Positions 16,887 to 31,468 are shown, counted from the stretch's first letter. The stretch is 64,000 nt of DNA from Tenericutes bacterium HGW-Tenericutes-1 (GCA_002839155.1 PGXM01000003.1:124001-188000), one strand, 5' to 3'. The notes: generated by a model from the letters alone, not told the origin. Made by a program: numbers and translations.

Positions 16887-18565
16887 ATCAACTAGGTTTT
16901 TTCCATCATGCGAATTCAGAGTGGAGTTATATCGATAATGATTTGATAACCCTTCGTTTTCGGTCGGTTAAAGATGATATATTATTGATAAACGTGGTTG
17001 AATATAACCGGTTTACCGATTATCAAAAACGGATAAAACATGATATGAAAAAGTATTTATCTGATACTTTTTTTGATTATTTCACGGTTACGTTTAAACC
17101 CTTTAATGAGGGTTGCATCTATTATTTCGAACTCAACGATGGTATAAACAAAGGTTATTATGGTGAATATGGATATTCATCTACGGAGTTTGTCCGAATG
17201 GGAGCGTATGAAATCCCAAGAATTCAAAAAACGGATGTCTATCAAGCTCCATCGTGGGTTCATGATGCCATATTTTATCAGATTTATCCCGATCGATTTT
17301 GCAAAGCAAATTTAAGCGATGATACGTTTGAACCTTGGGGAAATAAACCGACGTTTTGGAATGTTTTTGGTGGCGATTTTCAAGGGATCATCAAGCAAAT
17401 TCCTTATTTAGTTGAATTAGGAATCAATGCGATATATATGACTCCTATAAGTTTGTCGCATTCTTCTCACCGCTATGATACCATCGACTATATGCAAGTC
17501 GATCCTCGTTTAGGAACTGAAGATGATTTTAAACAATTGGTGCAAACCTTACATCATAATGGCATTAAAATCGTTTTAGACGCGGTTTTTAATCACTCTA
17601 GCAGTGATTTCTATGCATTTCAAGATGTGCTTCAAAATCAAGAAAATAGTGTCTATAAAGAGTGGTTTTTAATAGAAAAGTTTCCAGTTAAAGTTCAAAG
17701 AGATAAAACGTATCAAACATTTGGTTATGAACCGCATATGCCAAAGTTAAATTCTCATCATCCTGACGTTAGATCTTATTTAATTAACGTTGGTAAACAC
17801 TATATTGAAACCTTTGATATCGATGGTTGGAGGCTAGATGTGGCGGACGAAGTTGATTCAGAATTTTGGCGATTTTTTAGAAGTGAAATTAAAAAATTAA
17901 AACCTTCTGCTTTAATCATTGGCGAAGTTTGGCATAACAGCGATTATTACTTACGCGGTGATCAATTTGATTCTGTTCAAAATTATCAATTTTTCGAAGT
18001 GTGCAATAACTATTTTTTACGTAAAAATACGGATTTAGTCACATTTCATCATCAATTGGTCCATTTATTGATGATGTATCCTGATCCAGTTCAAAGAGCG
18101 CTCCTTAATCAACTTGGATCACACGATGTTCCAAGAATGCTAAGTGTTGCGAATGGGGATATTGAAGCTGTTAAACAAGCTGTCTTATTTCAAATGACCT
18201 ATATCGGCATGCCTTGTATTTATTATGGCGATGAAATTGGCATGGAAGGGTTAAGTGATCCGGATAACCGTCGTTGTTTTAATTGGAATCGAGAAAGTTG
18301 GAATCAAGACCTCTTCAATTTTTATAAATCAGTTATTAATTTAAGAAACAACAATATAGCATTGAAATATGGATCATTTTCGATAATTGAACATTCAAAA
18401 ATTCTAATTTATGAACGAATATATCAAAATCATGGTGTATTGATTTGCATTAATTCTTCAACCTCAGACGAATTAATTGATATTCCGTTTGACTATAGAA
18501 CTAATGAAATCAAATCACCCGTCGCCATTCAATCGAAGTCTTTTCAATTGTTTTACAAAAATTAA
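16883..18565 (+). CDS. GH13 neopullulanase/cyclomaltodextrinase-type enzyme (cytoplasmic), second paralogue
   Basis: PSWVHDAIFYQIYPDRFCKAN, NAIYMTPISLSHSSHRYDTIDYM, DAVFNHSS, DGWRLDVADEVDSEFWR, IIGEVWHN, LGSHDVPR. Confidence 0.9.
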   Translation: MNQLGFFHHANSEWSYIDNDLITLRFRSVKDDILLINVVEYNRFTDYQKRIKHDMKKYLSDTFFDYFTVTFKPFNEGCIYYFELNDGINKGYYGEYGYSSTEFVRMGAYEIPRIQKTDVYQAPSWVHDAIFYQIYPDRFCKANLSDDTFEPWGNKPTFWNVFGGDFQGIIKQIPYLVELGINAIYMTPISLSHSSHRYDTIDYMQVDPRLGTEDDFKQLVQTLHHNGIKIVLDAVFNHSSSDFYAFQDVLQNQENSVYKEWFLIEKFPVKVQRDKTYQTFGYEPHMPKLNSHHPDVRSYLINVGKHYIETFDIDGWRLDVADEVDSEFWRFFRSEIKKLKPSALIIGEVWHNSDYYLRGDQFDSVQNYQFFEVCNNYFLRKNTDLVTFHHQLVHLLMMYPDPVQRALLNQLGSHDVPRMLSVANGDIEAVKQAVLFQMTYIGMPCIYYGDEIGMEGLSDPDNRRCFNWNRESWNQDLFNFYKSVINLRNNNIALKYGSFSIIEHSKILIYERIYQNHGVLICINSSTSDELIDIPFDYRTNEIKSPVAIQSKSFQLFYKN

Positions 18566-18616
18566 AAGCGATGATATAAGTCATAATAAAAAATAGAAAA
18601 GTTGGGAGAAATAACG

Positions 18617-19366
18617 ATGTACTCACTCATTACAGGAGCATCTAGCGGAATTGGTAGAGCAATGGCATTAGAATTAGCCAAAAGGGGAAGCGACCTTATT
18701 TTGGTTGCGAGACGAGAAACCGAACTTAAAGAATTGAAAGATATCATCACAACGCAATATAAAGTAGCGGTTGTAATTAAAGTTTTAGATATTTCTATAG
18801 TAGATAATTGTAAACAATTGCATTTAGAGGTACAACCATTGAATCCTTTCATTGTGATAAATAACGCCGGATTTGGTAGAGTCGGTTTATTTTCTGAAAT
18901 TGATCTTGATACAGAACTATTAATGATTGATACCAATATCGTCGCCGTGCAAGTGTTAACCAAACTTTTCGTTAAATCAATGTCCGACGGCATTATATTA
19001 AATGTATCGAGTGTTGCGGGTATGTTACCAACACCTTTAATGGCAACGTATGCAGCGACTAAGTCTTACGTTTTAAATTTTAGTCGAGCGATTAATCACG
19101 AATTAAAATCATCGAAATCAAAATTAAGGGTATTATCTTTAAATCCAGGACCTGTGATTACAGAGTTTGGAAAAGTCGCTCAAACCAAGCAAAAAATGCA
19201 AGGAATGAGTGCAGAAAGATGTGCTAAAATCGCTGTAAAAGGATTATTAAAAAGAAAAAGCGTGATTGTCCCAGGCTTTTCCATGAAGATGATGAGACTC
19301 CTTGTAAAATTCATTCCAATGGGAATCGTTATGCCGCTTGCTTATAAAATTCAAAATAAAAAATAA
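18617..19366 (+). CDS. SDR family short-chain dehydrogenase
   Basis: SLITGASSGIGRAMALELAKRG, INNAGFG, SSVAGMLPTPLMATYAATKSYVLNFS, NPGPVITEF. Confidence 0.88.
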   Translation: MYSLITGASSGIGRAMALELAKRGSDLILVARRETELKELKDIITTQYKVAVVIKVLDISIVDNCKQLHLEVQPLNPFIVINNAGFGRVGLFSEIDLDTELLMIDTNIVAVQVLTKLFVKSMSDGIILNVSSVAGMLPTPLMATYAATKSYVLNFSRAINHELKSSKSKLRVLSLNPGPVITEFGKVAQTKQKMQGMSAERCAKIAVKGLLKRKSVIVPGFSMKMMRLLVKFIPMGIVMPLAYKIQNKK

Positions 19367-19374
19367 TGAAATTA

Positions 19375-19395
19375 GCGCTCATAAGAGCGTTTTTT
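19375..19395 (+). terminator. Terminator after SDR gene
   Basis: CGCTC ataa GAGCG TTTTTTT. Confidence 0.8.
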
Positions 19396-19511
19396 TCTTC
19401 ATTAATTCTGATTGTCATCATAGTATTATCCTTAAAAATATGATATACTATCGAATGAAATTTAATAGTGATACCTAGGCGAGTTGGATAAACTCGCCAA
19501 AACGACGTGAG

Positions 19512-22500
19512 GTGGATGCTGTGAAACAAATTATTAAACATGTCAATCAAAACTCCGTATTTAAACAGTATATCGATGGAATTATTCAAGATAAATCCCA
19601 GTTAATCAATGAGTTAACGGATGAAGCAATGGTGCTATTGATTATTGATGCGTTTTATTCTTCAAATAAAACGATTTTTGTGGCTACACCGAACTTATAT
19701 AAAGCACAGCTTTTATACGATCGATTAAATTCTGCTATTTCTGCCGATTTTATTGCTTTTTTTCCTCAAGATGAATTTATTACAAGTGAAATGTTGGTCA
19801 GTTCCAATGAATTTAAGATGGAACGAATCAATACCATTAGAGATTTGTTATCAAATAAACGTAAAATTGTCATTACTCATACGACAGGTATCATCAAGCC
19901 TCAACTTCCAAAAAAGGCATGGATTAATGCAATTTTAAATTTAAAAACTAATTTTGAATATGGCATGAAAGAACTGTCAAAGATTTTTGTTTCATACGGT
20001 TATAAAAGAGAGTATACGGTTGAAAAACCGGGCGATTTTAGCGTTAGAGGCGGTATCCTTGATATTTTCCCTCTCAACCATACAAAACCTTATAGGCTCG
20101 ATTTTTTTGGCGATACCATTGAAAAAATAAAAGTGTTTGATATTGAAACGCAACGTTCAACCGAACAAATCAATGAATTACAAATTATGCCAATGTATGA
20201 ATTTTTCTATGGTGATAGTGAACTTGAGAAAATAAATGATTATATTAATGAAAAAAAGAAAGAGATTCAGTTTTCTGAGATTGCACTTGAAAAGATTCAT
20301 AAAGATCAGGAATCATTGTACAAACATGAGGAATTAGACCGATTGACGAGATATATTCCATTAATGTACTCTGATAGAACAACCATTCTTGATTTTGTCG
20401 AAGATAAACTCGTATTTTTCTATGACTATCATCGAGTGTTAGAACAATATGAAATCATAACATCGGAAATAGCTGATTGGTATATGTCTACAGATGACTA
20501 TACATTAATGGGATTTGAACTCATGTATTCTATTCAAAGCATCATGACTAAAAATCGAGTTTGCATGGATTACTTAGACCATTTCTATCGAGATAGTTTT
20601 GATATGAAACTTAAGATTTTTGGAAAAGAGCCATTCAAATATGATGGCGATTTTACTACGTTATATAGCAATTTAAAAAAACATCAAGGAAAAACAACAG
20701 TTTTACTCGCATTTAGTTCGATTAAAATGCGAGATAATATGAGAGATTTATTAGAACAAGAAAAGATACCTTATTCAATTTTATCTGAAGAAGATGATTT
20801 GTTTGAAAATCGATTGAATCTTATTTATGGAGATCATTTCGTTGATTTAGATTTAGAAACAGGTCACATTAAGGTATTAACAGAAAAATCGATTGTTAAA
20901 AAAGGACAAGTTCATAATAAGGGTCGATATGTTTCGGTATATCAAAACACAAAACGGGTTTTTTCAGTGAATGACTTAAAGCCCGGTGATTATATTGTTC
21001 ATAACGATTATGGCATTGGTCAGTTCCTTGAAATAAAAACGATGGAACTTGGTTCAACAAAAAACGATTATATTCACATAGAATATCGTGATGGAGATAA
21101 ATTATATATTCCCGTTGATGCAGTCTCTCAAATTCAAAAATACGCGGGTAGTGAAGGGTTCTCCCCAAGGCTTAATAAACTTGGAGGAACTGAATGGGCA
21201 AAAACTAAACAAAGAGTCAGAGCGAAAGTTAAAGATATTGCAGAAAAACTAATTACATTATACGCCGAGAGAGAACATAGTGAGGGATTTGCCTTCATTG
21301 AAAATAATTCAATGCAAGATGAATTCGATAACGATTTTGAATATGATGAAACACCAGATCAAATCAAAGCAATTGAAGATGTTAAAAAAGACATGGAAAG
21401 TCATAGACCCATGGATAGACTTCTTTGTGGGGATGTTGGTTTTGGTAAAACTGAGGTAGCATTAAGGGCGGCTTTTAAAGCGGTTTTATGTAATAAACAA
21501 GTCGCTTATCTTGCGCCAACGACAGTCCTTTCTAGACAACATTACTTAACGTTTAGCAACCGAATGGAAAAGTTCGGCATTAACGTGCGTTTGTTAAACA
21601 GGTTCGTAAGTCGTAAGCAGCAAACACAAACGATTAAGGACATAAAAGCGGGGAACGTTGATGTTCTTATAGGGACACATAGAATTTTAAGTAAGGATAT
21701 AGAGTTCAAAGACTTAGGGCTACTTGTTATTGACGAAGAACAAAGATTTGGTGTAGAACATAAAGAAAGAATTAAGGAAATGAAGATTAATGTAGATGTT
21801 TTATCATTATCCGCAACCCCCATTCCAAGAACACTTCAAATGGCTATTATGGGTGTGAAAAGCATGTCGATTTTAGAAACAGCACCGGAAAATAGATACC
21901 CGATTCAAACCTACGTTTTAGAGAGAAATGACACGATTATTAAAGATGCTATAGAACGGGAACTCGCCAGAAATGGGCAAATATTTTATATTTATAATCG
22001 GGTTGACGATATCGATTTAATCGAAGCAAAAATCCAAAAATTAGTTCCAGATGCTCGTATAGATATCGCTCATGGACAGATGAATAAATTAGCACTTGAA
22101 GCTGTTGTATCAGACTTTATTGATAAAAAAATTGACGTATTAATATCAACTACGATTATTGAAACTGGGATTGATATACCCAACGCAAATACCCTTATTA
22201 TTCATGACGCAGATCGTCTAGGTCTCTCTCAACTCTATCAAATTAGAGGTCGTGTTGGACGTTCAAATCGAATTGCTTATGCGTATTTAATGTATACAAA
22301 AAATAAAGTTTTAACTGAAGATGCGGAAAAAAGATTGCGAGTAATTAAGGAGTTTACGGAACTTGGGAGCGGTTTTAAAATTGCAGTTCGAGATCTTTCA
22401 ATTCGTGGAGCTGGCGATGTTTTAGGTAGTGAACAGTCAGGATTTATCGACTCTGTTGGTGTCGATTTGTATATGAGAATCCTTCAAGAAGAAATCAAGA

Positions 22501-22985
22501 GACAGCAAGGAATTGAACCTGAAATTGAACCGATTTCAAAAGTTAGAGCGCGTGTATCTAAATACATTGACGAACAATATATTAATGACGATTTTGTTAA
22601 ATTAGAGATGCACACGAAGATTACAAGCGTAAAAAGCGTTAACGAACTTCGCGCTTTACTTGATGAATTTATTGATAGGTTTGGTAGATATGATACTGAT
22701 CTTGAAATTTACATGTATGAAAAACTGTTTGAATACTTTTCGGCCAAGTTAGACATTGAAAAAATTAACGAGTCAAAGACAAATATTTCATTGATCATAT
22801 CGGAAGATGGCACTAAACGTTTAGCGGGAGATAAACTATTTTCAACCGGAATGAAAATATCTAAATTTTTACGCTTTACATACAAAGAAAATAAAATACA
22901 TATTATCTTAGATACCATTCAACTTGATAAACATTGGTTATATACAATGTGTGAGTTTTTAGAATTAATTCAACCGACAAAATAA
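19512..22985 (+). CDS. mfd: Transcription-repair coupling factor
   Basis: YIVHNDYGIGQFLEIKTMELG, DRLLCGDVGFGKTEVALRAAFKA, DEEQRFGVEHKERIK, LSLSATPIPRTLQMAIMGVKSMSILETAPENR. Confidence 0.97.
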   Translation: MDAVKQIIKHVNQNSVFKQYIDGIIQDKSQLINELTDEAMVLLIIDAFYSSNKTIFVATPNLYKAQLLYDRLNSAISADFIAFFPQDEFITSEMLVSSNEFKMERINTIRDLLSNKRKIVITHTTGIIKPQLPKKAWINAILNLKTNFEYGMKELSKIFVSYGYKREYTVEKPGDFSVRGGILDIFPLNHTKPYRLDFFGDTIEKIKVFDIETQRSTEQINELQIMPMYEFFYGDSELEKINDYINEKKKEIQFSEIALEKIHKDQESLYKHEELDRLTRYIPLMYSDRTTILDFVEDKLVFFYDYHRVLEQYEIITSEIADWYMSTDDYTLMGFELMYSIQSIMTKNRVCMDYLDHFYRDSFDMKLKIFGKEPFKYDGDFTTLYSNLKKHQGKTTVLLAFSSIKMRDNMRDLLEQEKIPYSILSEEDDLFENRLNLIYGDHFVDLDLETGHIKVLTEKSIVKKGQVHNKGRYVSVYQNTKRVFSVNDLKPGDYIVHNDYGIGQFLEIKTMELGSTKNDYIHIEYRDGDKLYIPVDAVSQIQKYAGSEGFSPRLNKLGGTEWAKTKQRVRAKVKDIAEKLITLYAEREHSEGFAFIENNSMQDEFDNDFEYDETPDQIKAIEDVKKDMESHRPMDRLLCGDVGFGKTEVALRAAFKAVLCNKQVAYLAPTTVLSRQHYLTFSNRMEKFGINVRLLNRFVSRKQQTQTIKDIKAGNVDVLIGTHRILSKDIEFKDLGLLVIDEEQRFGVEHKERIKEMKINVDVLSLSATPIPRTLQMAIMGVKSMSILETAPENRYPIQTYVLERNDTIIKDAIERELARNGQIFYIYNRVDDIDLIEAKIQKLVPDARIDIAHGQMNKLALEAVVSDFIDKKIDVLISTTIIETGIDIPNANTLIIHDADRLGLSQLYQIRGRVGRSNRIAYAYLMYTKNKVLTEDAEKRLRVIKEFTELGSGFKIAVRDLSIRGAGDVLGSEQSGFIDSVGVDLYMRILQEEIKRQQGIEPEIEPISKVRARVSKYIDEQYINDDFVKLEMHTKITSVKSVNELRALLDEFIDRFGRYDTDLEIYMYEKLFEYFSAKLDIEKINESKTNISLIISEDGTKRLAGDKLFSTGMKISKFLRFTYKENKIHIILDTIQLDKHWLYTMCEFLELIQPTK

Positions 22986-22992
22986 TAAAATA

Positions 22993-23028
22993 GAGGATGC
23001 ATTTTCCAAAGTGCAATCCTCTTTTTAT
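22993..23028 (+). terminator. Terminator after mfd
   Basis: AGAGGATgCAttttccaaagtgcAATCCTCT TTTTA. Confidence 0.75.
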
Positions 23029-23087
23029 TTGGTATTTTTGCATTAATAATACACCTTCATTTTATCAAATCAAAAGGAAATAAAAAC

Positions 23088-23116
23088 TTGAAAATTATAT
23101 ATAAATATTATATAAT
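23088..23116 (+). promoter_or_regulatory. Promoter of yaaA-recF-gyrB-gyrA within AT-rich palindromic tract
   Basis: TTGAAA (23088-23093) - 17 bp - TATAAT (23111-23116), flanked by two TTATATATAA copies. Confidence 0.55.
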
Positions 23117-23155
23117 ATTATATATAAGTTATTAACGTTATTTTGAGGTGAAATC

Positions 23156-23368
23156 ATGAAGAAAATTAAAATTAGCACTCCCTATATTACACTTGGACAA
23201 TTCTTGAAATTCGCTGATTTAATTTCAAGTGGTGGCGAAACAAAATTTTATTTGACTGAAAATGACGTTCATGTAAATCAAGAATTAGAAGTAAGACGCG
23301 GCCGCAAATTGTATCCTGGAGATCAAGTAACAGTTGACGGCAAAGAATCTTATATGATTGTTCGCTGA
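23156..23368 (+). CDS. yaaA: S4 domain RNA-binding protein YaaA/RlbA
   Basis: ITLGQFLKFADLISSGGETKFYLTENDVHVNQELEVRRGRKLYPGD; upstream of recF. Confidence 0.9.
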   Translation: MKKIKISTPYITLGQFLKFADLISSGGETKFYLTENDVHVNQELEVRRGRKLYPGDQVTVDGKESYMIVR

Positions 23369-23373
23369 TAACA

Positions 23374-26383
<3,010 letters not shown>

Positions 26384-26394
26384 GGGGGCTTATC

Positions 26395-29055
26395 ATGGAT
26401 GATCAAAACAAACCGGTTATAAATCCAGATTTTGTCAGTAAAGTTATTGAGGTCAACATTTCGAATGAAATGAAAACTTCTTTCTTAAGTTACGCAATGA
26501 GCGTTATTGTTGCTCGTGCACTTCCTGATGTTAGAGACGGTTTAAAACCCGTTCATAGACGTATATTATTTGGTATGGATGAATTAGGAGTCTACCCTGA
26601 TAAATCGTATAAAAAGTCAGCGAGAATCGTCGGTGACGTTATGGGTAAATACCATCCTCATGGCGACTCAGCGATTTATGATTCGATGGTACGTATGGCT
26701 CAAGATTTCAGTTATCGATATCCACTTGTCAATGGCCATGGGAACTTTGGTTCCATTGATGGTGACGGCGCAGCAGCAATGCGATACACCGAAGCAAAAA
26801 TGGAAAAAATCACCGTTGAGATGTTAAAAGATCTCAGAAAAAATACCGTCGATTTTGTCGATAACTATGATGGTTCAGAAAAAGAACCAAAAGTACTACC
26901 GTCAAAATTTCCAAATATTTTAGTCAACGGCGCAACGGGTATCGCTGTTGGTATGGCGACCAATATTCCGCCCCATAGTTTAACTGAAGTAATTGATGGT
27001 TATATCGCTTTTGTTAAAAATCCAGATATTACTACTGAAGAATTAATGGAACACATTAAAGGACCAGATTTTCCTACAGGTGGTATTATTTTAGGGTTAT
27101 CAGGTATTAGAGAAGCCTACGCAACGGGTAGAGGAATCATACGCGTTAAAGCTAAAACCGAAGTCAAAGAAATGGCTAACGGGAAAAAGATGATTATCAT
27201 CAAAGAAATACCTTATCAAGTTAATAAAACGACATTGATTGAACGTATCGCAGAATTAGCTAAAGATAAAAAAATTGAAGGGATTACCGATTTAAGAGAT
27301 GAATCGAACCGCAATGGTATGCGTGTTGTGATGGAACTCAGAAAAGACGTTAATCCAGAAGTTTTACTGAATAACTTGTATAAAAATTCACAACTACAAA
27401 TTACTTTTAGTATCAATATGCTTGCGCTTGTGAATGATAAACCTGAAACACTCCCATTAAAATCGGTTTTAAATCATTATTTCAATCATCAAGTAGAAGT
27501 TTTGATTCGTAAAACGAATTTCGATTTAGATAAAGCAATGCAAAGAGAACACTTATTAAAAGGATTCATCATTGCACTTGATAACATTGATGAAGTTGTA
27601 AAAACAATTCGTGAATCTTACGATAATACAGAAGCTAAATTAATGGAACGGTTTGCTTTATCTGAAATTCAAGCAAAAGCGATTTTAGCAATGCAACTTC
27701 GAAAATTATCAGGATTAGAACAAAACAAAATTCATGAAGAATTAAAAGAAATCGAGAAAGCTATTTCCTTCTTCAATTCCATATTATCAAGCAAAGAATT
27801 GCAACACCAAATTTTAATCGATGAAGCACTCGATATCAAAAACCGTTTTGGTGATGGTAGACGGACTGAAATTGATCCATTTGGCGATTATGACATTGAA
27901 GATGAAGATTTAATTCCGGTTGAAGAAGTTATCATCGCTGTCACAACGAATGGCTACGTTAAACGTATGAATATCGATGTCTATAAGTCACAAAATCGTG
28001 GTGGACGTGGTAAGACGGGTATGAAAATGAATGAAGATGATGTCATTGATTCAATCATCTCGACTTCAACCCATGATTATCTATTATTCTTTACTACTTT
28101 AGGTAGAGTATACAAGATGAAAGGATATAAAATTCCAAATCTTGGCAGAAACTCCAAAGGACTTCCAATCGTTAACCTTCTTAATTTATTAGAAGGCGAA
28201 GAGTTAGCTTCAATCATGAGTGTTAAAGATTTTAATGAAGGATATTTGTTCTTTACGACCTTGCAAGGTGTTGTAAAAAGAACGAGAGTTTCCGAATTTC
28301 AAAACATCAGGACAAACGGTATTCGCGCGGTTTCCTTGCGTGATGGAGACATGCTTCATAGCGTCAGATTAACTGATGGAAATAGAGATATTTTAATCGG
28401 TGCATCCAACGGAAAAGCGATTCGATTTAACGAAAATGATGTTCGTGATATGGGAAGAAACGCTGCCGGTGTCAAAGGTATTGACCTCACAGAAGGTGAA
28501 ATTGTTATCGGAGTGACTGCTGTTGCGGATGAACAAAATGAAATATTAGCAATTACGGAAAAAGGTTATGGCAAACGGACTGTCGTTGATGAGTACCGTC
28601 TCCAAGGCCGTGGTGGTAAAGGTGTTAAAACCATTAATATTACGGAAAAGAACGGAAACCTTAAGAAACTAGTCAGTGTTACAAGTGAAGAAGATTTACT
28701 CGTTGTCACTGATAAAGGAATGATTATTAGAGTTCCGATTGACCAAATCGCCCAAACAAAACGTTCAACTCAAGGAGTTAAGATTATCAATTTGTTAGAA
28801 TCGCATTTAGTTGCGACCATCGCAATTGTTCCTAAAACCGAAGAGGATGAAGGTGTTTTCGACGAAAATGACAATTCTGAAATTGAAATTTCCGATACAT
28901 CTGTGAAGTCTTCTGTTACAATTGAAGATAATGAAGAATTTAACAAACAATACAAATCATTCCTCAACCAAGATTTTGATCAACTAGATGAAGATTCTGA
29001 AGAAGAAGATGAAGATTCAAGTGACGTCGATGATTTACTGAGCGACAGTTATTAA
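26395..29055 (+). CDS. gyrA: DNA gyrase subunit A
   Basis: [50 protein letters not shown]; acidic C-terminal tail. Confidence 0.97.
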   Translation: MDDQNKPVINPDFVSKVIEVNISNEMKTSFLSYAMSVIVARALPDVRDGLKPVHRRILFGMDELGVYPDKSYKKSARIVGDVMGKYHPHGDSAIYDSMVRMAQDFSYRYPLVNGHGNFGSIDGDGAAAMRYTEAKMEKITVEMLKDLRKNTVDFVDNYDGSEKEPKVLPSKFPNILVNGATGIAVGMATNIPPHSLTEVIDGYIAFVKNPDITTEELMEHIKGPDFPTGGIILGLSGIREAYATGRGIIRVKAKTEVKEMANGKKMIIIKEIPYQVNKTTLIERIAELAKDKKIEGITDLRDESNRNGMRVVMELRKDVNPEVLLNNLYKNSQLQITFSINMLALVNDKPETLPLKSVLNHYFNHQVEVLIRKTNFDLDKAMQREHLLKGFIIALDNIDEVVKTIRESYDNTEAKLMERFALSEIQAKAILAMQLRKLSGLEQNKIHEELKEIEKAISFFNSILSSKELQHQILIDEALDIKNRFGDGRRTEIDPFGDYDIEDEDLIPVEEVIIAVTTNGYVKRMNIDVYKSQNRGGRGKTGMKMNEDDVIDSIISTSTHDYLLFFTTLGRVYKMKGYKIPNLGRNSKGLPIVNLLNLLEGEELASIMSVKDFNEGYLFFTTLQGVVKRTRVSEFQNIRTNGIRAVSLRDGDMLHSVRLTDGNRDILIGASNGKAIRFNENDVRDMGRNAAGVKGIDLTEGEIVIGVTAVADEQNEILAITEKGYGKRTVVDEYRLQGRGGKGVKTINITEKNGNLKKLVSVTSEEDLLVVTDKGMIIRVPIDQIAQTKRSTQGVKIINLLESHLVATIAIVPKTEEDEGVFDENDNSEIEISDTSVKSSVTIEDNEEFNKQYKSFLNQDFDQLDEDSEEEDEDSSDVDDLLSDSY

Positions 29056-29071
29056 AAGGAGGTAATTCTAA

Positions 29072-30346
29072 ATGTTAGATATTAAATTGATTCGCGAAGA
29101 AACTGATAAGGTTTATGAATTACTCTCACGTCGTAATGGTGATTTTCATTACATTTACGACATCGTTGCCAAAGATAAGGAACGTCGTGAAGCCATCCAA
29201 CAAGTCGAAGCAATGAAGGCAAAGAAAAACGAAACTTCGCGTTTAATTGGCACTTATAAACGCGAAGGAAAAGACACTTCTGAAATTCAAGCTTCAATTC
29301 AATCGATTTCAGATGAAATCAAACGTCTAGATGATTTAGTTGTCAAACTCGATGAAGAAATCAAAAACTTATTGTTATGGACACCCAATATTCCAAATGA
29401 ATCGATTAAAGTTGGAAAAGATGATTCTGAAAATCGTGAAATCAAACGATATAAAGAACCAACCGTCTTTGATTTTCCAATTAAGTCCCATTACGAACTA
29501 GGTGAATCACTCGATATATTAGATTTTAATCGTGCTGGCAAGATTACGGGTAGCCGTTTTGTAGTATATAAAGGACTAGGTGCAAGATTAGAACGCTCAT
29601 TAATCATGTTCATGATGGATTTGCATTCTAATTACCATGGATACCGTGAAATCATCCCACCATATATTGTCAATGAAGCTTCAATGTATGCGACGGGACA
29701 ATTTCCGAAATTTAAAGAAGACGCTTTTAAACTCTATGATGATCGTAACTTCTATTTAAATCCAACTGCAGAAGTTCCAACGATTAATCTTCATCGAGAT
29801 GAAGTCTTAGATGTTGCTCAATTACCAATCAAATATGTCTCTTATACCACTGCGTTCCGTCAAGAAGCGGGATCTGCTGGTAGAGATACCAGAGGAATTT
29901 TACGTCAACACCAATTTAATAAAGTTGAATTGATTAAATTCTCTAAACCCGAAGAATCCTATGATGATTTAGAAGCCATGTTAAAGGATTCTGAATCCGT
30001 GCTTCAAGCATTAAACATTCCTTACCGTGTCGTTGAATTATGTACTGGTGATTTAGGTCAAAGTATGAGAAAAACCTATGATATTGAAGTTTGGTTACCT
30101 TCAGAAAACAAATACCGTGAAATTGGCTCAATTTCAAATGCTGAAGACTATCAAGCTAGAAGAGCAAATATCAAATTCCGACGCAGCGCTGATTCAAAAC
30201 TTGAATTAGTTCATACCTTAAATGGTTCAGGACTCGCAGTCGGCAGAACGGTTATTGCGGTCATGGAAAACTATCAACAAAAAGATGGAACAATCATCGT
30301 ACCTGATGTATTACGTCCCTACATGGGAACAACAATCATTAAATAA
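29072..30346 (+). CDS. serS: Seryl-tRNA synthetase
   Basis: [22 protein letters not shown]; class II motif [45 protein letters not shown]. Confidence 0.96.
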   Translation: MLDIKLIREETDKVYELLSRRNGDFHYIYDIVAKDKERREAIQQVEAMKAKKNETSRLIGTYKREGKDTSEIQASIQSISDEIKRLDDLVVKLDEEIKNLLLWTPNIPNESIKVGKDDSENREIKRYKEPTVFDFPIKSHYELGESLDILDFNRAGKITGSRFVVYKGLGARLERSLIMFMMDLHSNYHGYREIIPPYIVNEASMYATGQFPKFKEDAFKLYDDRNFYLNPTAEVPTINLHRDEVLDVAQLPIKYVSYTTAFRQEAGSAGRDTRGILRQHQFNKVELIKFSKPEESYDDLEAMLKDSESVLQALNIPYRVVELCTGDLGQSMRKTYDIEVWLPSENKYREIGSISNAEDYQARRANIKFRRSADSKLELVHTLNGSGLAVGRTVIAVMENYQQKDGTIIVPDVLRPYMGTTIIK

Positions 30347-30350
30347 ATAA

Positions 30351-30376
30351 AAAACCCTCGTTTCGGCGAGGGTTTT
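30351..30376. terminator. Bidirectional terminator between serS and hit
   Basis: AAAACCCTCG tttcgg CGAGGGTTTT. Confidence 0.9.
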
Positions 30377-30389
30377 GTCTATTTATAGG

Positions 30390-30803
30390 TTATTTTAGTT
30401 TTTCTTGAATGGCTTTTTGGGCTTCGAGATATTGTTCTTTTGTTGTATTGCCCATATTGTTAATAAAGTCAATTTCAACACCGTCATGGACATATCTTGG
30501 AATCAAGTGAACATGGAAATGGAATACTGTTTGAAGTGGCTTTTCGGTGTTAATTAACACGTTTAATCCAATAGGATTGAAGGCGGCTTTAAGGGCGTTG
30601 GCGATTTTAGGAATTACTTTAAAGATTCTTCCCGCTAAATCTTCGTCAATGTCATATAAGTTTTTGAAATGTTGTTTCGCTAAAATTAAAGTATGACCTT
30701 TCGTTGCTTGTGAAATGTCGAGGATAGCAAGGACATTTTCATCTTCATAGACTTTGTAACTTGGAATTTCACCGTTTAAAATACGACAGAATACACAATC
30801 CAT
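30390..30803 (-). CDS. hit: HIT family hydrolase
   Basis: MDCVFCRILNGEIPSYKVYEDE; HFHVHLIPR histidine triad; start reassigned from 30818. Confidence 0.92.
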   Translation of the reverse strand: MDCVFCRILNGEIPSYKVYEDENVLAILDISQATKGHTLILAKQHFKNLYDIDEDLAGRIFKVIPKIANALKAAFNPIGLNVLINTEKPLQTVFHFHVHLIPRYVHDGVEIDFINNMGNTTKEQYLEAQKAIQEKLK

Positions 30804-31468
30804 TATGATTCCTCCCATTGTTTATTATAGTTTACAATCATCTGATAAAGATGACTGAAATCATCTAACCAAAAATCCGGATTTAATTGTTTGATTTCTT
30901 CTTTTCTATAAGACCAATCTACGCCACATGATAATATACCAGCATTTATGCCCGCTAGTAAATCAGAAGGACTGTCACCAATCATCACAGCCCCTTGATG
31001 ATTAAAACGCGCTAATGCTTTTTTAATCGGTTCTGGATGGGGTTTGTGATTCGTGACATCATCTAACCCAATAATGACGTCGATGTATTGATCAAGTCCA
31101 TAATGTTTTAAAGATGGAATGGCGGATACCTTGAATTTTGTTGTGACAATACCAATGTTAAAGTGAGCTTCTTTCAATGTTTTTAAACATTCAATGACAT
31201 GCGGATAAGGTTTAATAAAATCGAATTCGATTTCTTTGTAAATCGATCGATAAGTATTAATCATTTCATTTACCTCATCAGAAGAATCGGTCATCGATGC
31301 GAATGTTTCAGACAACGGCGGACCCATCATTTGTATTAAATCCGAATGAGTAAATGTTTTTAACGGAAAATGGACTTGATAGGTTCTTCTGAATGTCTCT
31401 AAGATTAAATCGTTTGAATCTACCAAAGTGCCATCTAAATCAAATAGTATCGTATCGATTGGAAGCAT
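30803..31468 (-). CDS. HAD-superfamily hydrolase (PpaX/phosphoglycolate phosphatase-like)
   Basis: DTILFDLDGTLVDSNDLI, GIVTTKFK, MIGDSPSDLLAG. Confidence 0.88.
   Translation of the reverse strand: MLPIDTILFDLDGTLVDSNDLILETFRRTYQVHFPLKTFTHSDLIQMMGPPLSETFASMTDSSDEVNEMINTYRSIYKEIEFDFIKPYPHVIECLKTLKEAHFNIGIVTTKFKVSAIPSLKHYGLDQYIDVIIGLDDVTNHKPHPEPIKKALARFNHQGAVMIGDSPSDLLAGINAGILSCGVDWSYRKEEIKQLNPDFWLDDFSHLYQMIVNYNKQWEES

Noticed and set aside
18562-18993. Minus-strand 143-aa ORF opposite the SDR gene
   Set aside because: Fully overlaps a clear SDR with TGxxxGIG and YxxxK motifs; no recognisable family.
29056-29071. T-box or riboswitch upstream of serS, or upstream of glnS
   Set aside because: The gaps (16 and 18 nt) are too short and contain only RBS sequence.
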